9,077 nt of DNA, taken from assembly GCA_900543945.1 (NCBI GenBank), contig UQTN01000088.1, positions 1 through 9,077 of the forward strand, written 5' to 3'. Positions within the stretch are counted from its first letter, which is position 1. Each line of letters begins with the position of its first letter. The notes below the pieces were generated by a model. It saw only the letters and a list, made by a program, of their open reading frames with translations. It did no database searches and was not told the origin of the DNA. Of the stretch, positions 6,093 to 9,077 are shown piece by piece. This DNA is from an uncultured Collinsella sp. (lineage in GTDB: Bacteria > Actinomycetota > Coriobacteriia > Coriobacteriales > Coriobacteriaceae). The position numbers and the translations under genes were made by a program.

Positions 6093-7619
6093 ATGGAATC
6101 GACTGATGTACTGGTAATTGGATCTGGCATTGCGGGACTTTGCGCCGCCATCGAAGCGGCACGCACGGGTGCAACCGTCACTGTGGCAAGCGCCGGCAAG
6201 ACTATGAGTGGATCGAGCTTCTTCCCCGGAACCTGGGGCCTGGGGCTTATCGGACCCGTTAACGAAGACGACGAACAAGACCTCATCGACACCATCCAGA
6301 CCGTTGGTGGCGGCGTCGCCGACCCCGAGCTTGTCCAGACGTTTGTCCGCGGCATTCCCCGGGCAATTGAATGGCTCGAGCAAGACCTGGGCGTTGAGCT
6401 TCAACGCCCACAAAATGCCGAGAGCGCCCAGCAAAAGCAATTTATCCCCTGCTTTGACCACAAGACGCGCATGTGGCGCGGCCTCACCCGTAAGCCCCTT
6501 GAGGACGCTCTGACGACCCGGATCGAGTCACTCGGCATTCGCCTGCTCCCCCGCCATGAGCTTATCGACCTTGTTGAGGACACGAACGGTAGAATAACCG
6601 GAACCGTGCTCTACGACCTCACCGAAAATCGAATCGTGCCCTTTGCTGCCAAGGCCACGATCATCGCAACCGGTGGCACAGGCGGCCTGTTCGAGCGCAG
6701 CCTTACGTCGGCTGATGTGCTCAGCTCCTCGCAGGCCATCGCGCTGGCGCACGGCGCAACACTTACTAATATAGAGTTCATGCAGATGATGCCCGGTTTC
6801 ATCGAGCCCAAGCGCAACCTGGTCTTCAACGAGAAAACCTGGCGCTACGTACATGTAGACCAGCCGGTAGATATTGCCGACGACAAGCTGGACGACCTGC
6901 TTGAGCAACGCTCCGGATACGGTCCCTTCACTTCGCGTCTGGATTCTCGCGCTATCGACCTAGCCATCGACCAAGCGGGAGCCGAAGGCCTGGCGCTCCA
7001 CTACGATTTCCCCCGCGAGGATGTCCCAGAGTTTGTGCAGACCTTTGCCACCTGGCTGCAAGACGAGCACGGCATCGCGCCGACCGACGAGATGCGCGTG
7101 GCGATGTATGCCCACGCCGCCAACGGCGGTATCAAAATCGACAAGACCGCGTACGCAGGCGTTGAGGGCCTCTACGCCTGCGGTGAGGCAACAGGCGGCA
7201 TGCACGGCGCCGACCGCATCGGCGGCTTGTCGAGTGCCAATGGCATCGTGTTCGGGCGCATTGCGGGCGCATCGGCAGCCCAAGCAGCGCTGGACGCTCC
7301 TGAGGCGGCCGCACCGATGGATATCGCCCTCCCCCAGCATGGCATAGCTACAGCAGACGCCGAGCGCCTGACCCGCTGCCTCAAACGCACAATGAGTACC
7401 TACTGCATGATCAACAGGACCGAAGCGGGTCTATCCAAGGCCCTGCAACAGCTTGAAAGCCTGCAAGACGACGCAACGGCGCTGAGCAAGCCGCATGCCA
7501 ACGACAGCGAAGTCGCAGCCCTCGCCCGCCTGCAATCGCAGATTCAACTAGCACGGGAAATGATCAAAGCCATGCGTAAGCGAACCGAAGGCCTCGGATC
7601 GCACTATCGAGCGAATTAA
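6093..7619 (+). CDS. FAD-dependent oxidoreductase, fumarate reductase/L-aspartate oxidase superfamily
   Basis: 508-residue soluble flavoprotein. The N-terminus is a Rossmann FAD site (VLVIGSGIAGLCAAIEAA, 7-24). IIATGGTGGLFERS (190-203) and the second FAD segment GLYACGEATGGMHGADR (359-375), followed by GGLSSANGIVFGRIAG, are typical of SdhA/FrdA/NadB proteins; H371 lies where NadB has its HGANR histidine. The C-terminal helical part ends in RTEGLGSHYRAN, a degenerate form of the ESRG-x-H-x-R-x-D tail of SdhA and NadB. There is no Tat signal, haem motif or FMN-binding domain, so it is not a secreted flavocytochrome, and no nadA/nadC, sdhB or frdB is adjacent. The substrate cannot be named; L-aspartate oxidase and soluble fumarate reductase are the main options. 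The ATG at 6093 has AAAGGA at 6082-6087; an in-frame ATG at 6036 lacks both this support and any family-like N-terminus. Confidence 0.85.
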   Translation: MESTDVLVIGSGIAGLCAAIEAARTGATVTVASAGKTMSGSSFFPGTWGLGLIGPVNEDDEQDLIDTIQTVGGGVADPELVQTFVRGIPRAIEWLEQDLGVELQRPQNAESAQQKQFIPCFDHKTRMWRGLTRKPLEDALTTRIESLGIRLLPRHELIDLVEDTNGRITGTVLYDLTENRIVPFAAKATIIATGGTGGLFERSLTSADVLSSSQAIALAHGATLTNIEFMQMMPGFIEPKRNLVFNEKTWRYVHVDQPVDIADDKLDDLLEQRSGYGPFTSRLDSRAIDLAIDQAGAEGLALHYDFPREDVPEFVQTFATWLQDEHGIAPTDEMRVAMYAHAANGGIKIDKTAYAGVEGLYACGEATGGMHGADRIGGLSSANGIVFGRIAGASAAQAALDAPEAAAPMDIALPQHGIATADAERLTRCLKRTMSTYCMINRTEAGLSKALQQLESLQDDATALSKPHANDSEVAALARLQSQIQLAREMIKAMRKRTEGLGSHYRAN

Positions 7620-7661
7620 ACTGGACACCTATCTAAAGCAAAACACAACTAATCGATATCT

Positions 7662-7697
7662 ATGGGCCCCGTGAACTCGAAGTGGCACGGGGCCCAT
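7662..7697. terminator. Strong hairpin between the flavoprotein gene and dinD
   Basis: A perfect 12-bp GC-rich stem (ATGGGCCCCGTG at 7662-7673 with CACGGGGCCCAT at 7686-7697) around a 12-nt loop, 42 bp after the flavoprotein stop. The base after it is TCGTGT, not a T-run, so it is a terminator only by position and strength; an RNA-stabilising or attenuating role is also possible. Confidence 0.6.
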
Positions 7698-7737
7698 TCG
7701 TGTCCGCACGGCAGCGTATCCTAATTCTGAATACAGA

Positions 7738-7752
7738 GCGGGCAAAGCCCGC
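7738..7752 (+). other. Short hairpin in the dinD leader
   Basis: GCGGGC (7738-7743) pairs with GCCCGC (7747-7752) across AAA, 19 bp before the AGGAGGAG ribosome site of dinD (7771-7778). It lies in the untranslated leader or near the promoter. No clear -35/-10 pair and no LexA-type palindrome (GAAC-N4-GTTC) is visible in 7620-7780. Confidence 0.4.
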
Positions 7753-7780
7753 ATAGACAATAGGCCAGCGAGGAGGAGAT

Positions 7781-8641
7781 ATGGACAGTAGAGATATCGA
7801 GAAATGGCGTGTCAAACTTGATAGCTGCGCCAATGTGGAAGACGGCGTTGAGTATTGGCTCGCACGCGATTTAATGGAACCCATGGGATACACTCGATGG
7901 GAGAACTTCGCCGAAGTTGTTAAGAGGGCAAAAGTCTCGTGCGAAACAAATAAAACTCCAGTTGATTCCCATTTTCGTGACACCACGAAAATGATAACTG
8001 CCGGTGTCGCCGCTCGCGCGGTTAAAGACTACAAGCTTACGCGCTATGCATGCTATTTAATCGCCCAAAACGGAGATTCAAACAAGCCAGAGATCGCGCT
8101 CGCCCAGGCATACTTTGCCGTGCAGACGCGCCGCCAAGAGCTCATAGAGCAGCGCTTCGCAGAGATTCAGCGCTTACAGGCGCGCCACTCGCTATCCGAT
8201 TCAGAGAAACAGCTCTCGGGTATTGCGTTCAAACGCGGCGTGGACTCCAAAGGATTCGCGATCATCAAGTCGAAGGGCGACGAAGCGTTATTCGGCGGCA
8301 GAAGCACGGCGGAAATGAAGCAGCAGCTCGGCATATCCAAGAGCGCGGCATTGGCGGACAGGTTAGCCGATGTCCTCATCAAAGCAAAGGACCTTACGAA
8401 CTCGATGACGGCCTTCAACGCCGAGGAACACGACCTGTACGGTCTGGACCAGATCAAGCAAGAGCACGTCGAGAACAACACAAGCGTGCGTGGCAGCCTC
8501 ATCGACCGCGGAATTGTCCCCGAGAACCTGCCACCTGCCGAGGATACAAAAAAGCTCGAGCGTCGCGTGAAGGCAGCGGAGAAGAAACTCAAGGAAGGTA
8601 CTGACGGTTTTACCGATCCCCAGGGTAGACTCGATCTGTGA
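7781..8641 (+). CDS. dinD: DinD-family DNA-damage-inducible protein D
   Basis: 286 residues, close to the 274 of E. coli DinD. Strong likeness in WLARDLMEPMGYTRWENF (26-43), a BRO-N-like segment, and above all LTRYACYLIAQNGD (86-99), KPEIALAQAYFAVQTRRQE (102-120), IIKSKGDEALFGG (161-173) and the tail with VPENLPPAED (246-255) and a Lys/Glu-rich helix. In E. coli, DinD is SOS-induced and disassembles or inhibits RecA filaments; the same role here is inference. The ATG at 7781 has AGGAGGAG at 7771-7778. Base use differs from the suf and GGGtGRT genes: about half the Lys codons are AAA, and ATA and TTA occur, which suggests acquisition from another genome. It is monocistronic, points toward the tRNA-Lys genes on the other strand, and no LexA box is visible upstream. 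Confidence 0.88.
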   Translation: MDSRDIEKWRVKLDSCANVEDGVEYWLARDLMEPMGYTRWENFAEVVKRAKVSCETNKTPVDSHFRDTTKMITAGVAARAVKDYKLTRYACYLIAQNGDSNKPEIALAQAYFAVQTRRQELIEQRFAEIQRLQARHSLSDSEKQLSGIAFKRGVDSKGFAIIKSKGDEALFGGRSTAEMKQQLGISKSAALADRLADVLIKAKDLTNSMTAFNAEEHDLYGLDQIKQEHVENNTSVRGSLIDRGIVPENLPPAEDTKKLERRVKAAEKKLKEGTDGFTDPQGRLDL

Positions 8642-8684
8642 AAGCGGCCGTGCCCTTTCGGGTTCGACCCCATGAAAGGTCAAC

Positions 8685-8715
8685 AAAAAAGACGGCCAAC
8701 TTTCGTTGACCGTCT
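8685..8715 (-). terminator. Duplicated intrinsic terminator (copy A)
   Basis: On the minus strand AGACGGTCAAC pairs with GTTGGCCGTCT (one G-U pair) around a GAAA tetraloop, then T5. It stands behind a tRNA remnant only, so it would act as a back-up terminator for read-through from the tRNA-Lys genes or shield dinD from antisense transcription. Confidence 0.85.
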
Positions 8716-8725
8716 AAACATGCTT

Positions 8726-8745
8726 TGGTGGGCCGTCAGGGGGTC
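8726..8745 (-). pseudogene. tRNA-Lys 3' remnant (20 nt)
   Basis: The 20 bases 8726-8745 are identical to the CCA end, acceptor 3' strand and half of the T-arm of the tRNA-Lys genes at 8904 and 9023. Beyond 8745 the likeness stops abruptly and unrelated hairpin DNA begins. It cannot make a tRNA. Confidence 0.85.
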
Positions 8746-8828
8746 AGCCTGCTGCGCAGGCGGCCGCTGCGGCGCTTCGCGCCTTGCGCGCTGCGCTGGC
8801 AAATGCTCGCGCATTTCCTCAGCTCCGC
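8746..8828. other. 83-bp hairpin-rich segment enclosed by the direct repeats
   Basis: Holds a run of short perfect hairpins: GCCTGC/GCAGGC at 8747-8761, GGCGC/GCGCC at 8771-8783 (overlapped by GCCGC/GCGGC at 8763-8773), and AAATGC/GCATTT at 8801-8816. No coding signature and no tRNA fold is seen. Confidence 0.6.
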
Positions 8829-8923
8829 GCCCTTACGGGTTCGACCCCATGTACTGTTAACAAAAAAAGACGGCCAATTTTCGTTGACCGTCTAAACATG
8901 CTTTGGTGGGCCGTCAGGGGGTC
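8829..8923. repeat. Direct repeat copy B (tRNA-Lys 3' tail, terminator and flank)
   Basis: Partner of 8652-8745, offset by 177-178 bp. This copy runs into the intact tRNA-Lys gene at 8904-8979, whereas copy A stops being tRNA-like after 20 nt. Identity is highest (about 50 bp with one difference) across the terminator, spacer and tRNA tail. Confidence 0.92.
8861..8893 (-). terminator. Intrinsic terminator of the tRNA-Lys genes (copy B)
   Basis: On the minus strand AGACGGTCAA (8893-8884) pairs with TTGGCCGTCT (8877-8868) with one G-U pair, loop CGAAAA, followed by T6 (8867-8862). It starts 10 nt after the CCA end of the tRNA-Lys gene. Confidence 0.92.
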
Positions 8924-8979
8924 GAACCCTGGACCTTGGGATTAAGAGTCCCCTGCTCTACCAACTGAGCTAACGACCC
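8904..8979 (-). tRNA. tRNA-Lys (CUU)
   Basis: 76 nt with an encoded CCA. Acceptor GGGTCGT/ACGGCCC (one G-U), D-arm GCTC-AGTTGGTA-GAGC, anticodon loop CTCTTAA with anticodon CTT at 8946-8944, T-arm CAGGG-TTCGACC-CCCTG, discriminator A. The top pair of the anticodon stem (27-43) is a G-A mismatch; the rest pairs well. It reads AAG, the Lys codon used exclusively in the scaffold and GGGtGRT genes. It is the second gene of a tandem pair. Confidence 0.96.
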
Positions 8980-8987
8980 AAAGCTAA

Positions 8988-9005
8988 AGTCCGTGGTGGC
9001 GGACT
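8988..9005 (-). other. Hairpin in the spacer between the two tRNA-Lys genes
   Basis: AGTCCG (8988-8993) pairs with CGGACT (9000-9005) around a 6-nt loop in the 43-bp spacer. It has no T-run and may help processing of a two-tRNA transcript (inference). Confidence 0.4.
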
Positions 9006-9022
9006 CTAGAGGAGATATCGTG

Positions 9023-9077
9023 TGGTGGGCCGTCAGGGGGTCGAACCCTGGACCTTGGGATTAAGAGTCCCCTGCTC
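9023..9077 (-). tRNA. tRNA-Lys (CUU), partial, second tandem copy
   Basis: The visible 55 bases (CCA end through the anticodon arm) are identical to 8904-8958; the D-arm and 5' acceptor strand lie beyond the window end. Same strand as the first copy, 43 bp apart, so both are probably one transcript. Confidence 0.94.

Larger units (their letters stand above)
8652..8745. repeat. Direct repeat copy A (tRNA-Lys 3' tail, terminator and flank)
   Basis: Matches 8829-8923 with six mismatches and a one-base indel over about 94 bp. Reading on the minus strand it contains the last 20 nt of tRNA-Lys including CCA, a 10-nt spacer, an intrinsic terminator, then a flank ending in a T-arm-like 12-mer. The mismatches cluster at 8675-8681. 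Confidence 0.92.

Noticed and set aside
5869..6117. 82-residue + strand open frame between terminator and flavoprotein gene
   Set aside because: It starts inside the terminator hairpin, has no ribosome site and no motif, and overlaps the flavoprotein start.
7620..7780. LexA box for dinD
   Set aside because: I looked for GAAC-N4-GTTC and the CTGT-N8-ACAG type; neither occurs. GAACTCGAAG in the hairpin loop is only half a site.
8652..8690. A + strand tRNA suggested by GGGTTCGACCCC
   Set aside because: Only a T-arm-like 12-mer is present; no acceptor, D-arm or anticodon arm can be placed around it.
8672..8860. 62-residue + strand open frame through the repeat region
   Set aside because: It is made of the antisense of the terminator, the tRNA remnant and the hairpin segment; no ribosome site. 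Both ends read the duplicated flank (GFDPM-type peptide), so it is a repeat artefact.
1..9077. CRISPR array or toxin-antitoxin pair
   Set aside because: No regularly spaced short repeats are present; the only clear long direct repeat is the two-copy tRNA-Lys block, and no pair of small overlapping genes of that kind is seen.

Overview
The window is a GC-rich bacterial chromosome segment with tightly packed genes. Its gene content suggests an anaerobic gut actinobacterium of the Coriobacteriia, probably Collinsella or a close relative: a SUF operon with SufU as scaffold, a GGGtGRT-family gene next to an Fe-S scaffold-like gene, strong C/G third-position bias, and Lys codons that are all AAG in the best-biased genes. 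This is inference from content and style; no marker gene is present.

Left part (1-2809, + strand): the 3' end of a SUF iron-sulfur cluster operon. It holds sufD (5' end outside the window), sufS and sufU, joined by 4-bp and 8-bp overlaps, and closed by a hairpin terminator at 2838-2874. sufB and sufC are expected just upstream but cannot be seen. SufS releases sulfur from cysteine, SufU takes the persulfide, and SufD belongs to the SufBCD assembly scaffold. A convergent minus-strand gene, a Y1/HUH RAYT-type transposase with a C-terminal helix-turn-helix (2875-3675), follows.

Centre (3676-5904): a 403-bp intergenic stretch with a possible promoter and leader hairpin leads to a two-gene + strand operon. 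The genes are an IscU/NifU-like scaffold protein with an unusual C-terminal half and a GGGtGRT protein of unknown function. Codon bias points to high expression, and a textbook terminator closes the unit. This conserved but functionally undescribed pair is the most interesting item in the window.

Right part (6093-8641, + strand): a soluble FAD-dependent oxidoreductase of the fumarate reductase/L-aspartate oxidase superfamily without partner genes, a strong hairpin, then a dinD homologue whose base and codon use differ from the left part.

Right edge (8642-9077, minus strand): two tandem tRNA-Lys(CUU) genes, the second cut by the window end, with an intrinsic terminator downstream. A block holding the last 20 nt of the tRNA, the spacer, the terminator and a flank is repeated about 178 bp further on. 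It leaves a tRNA remnant and encloses 83 bp of small GC-rich hairpins. This looks like the scar of a tRNA-array rearrangement or of an integrated element.
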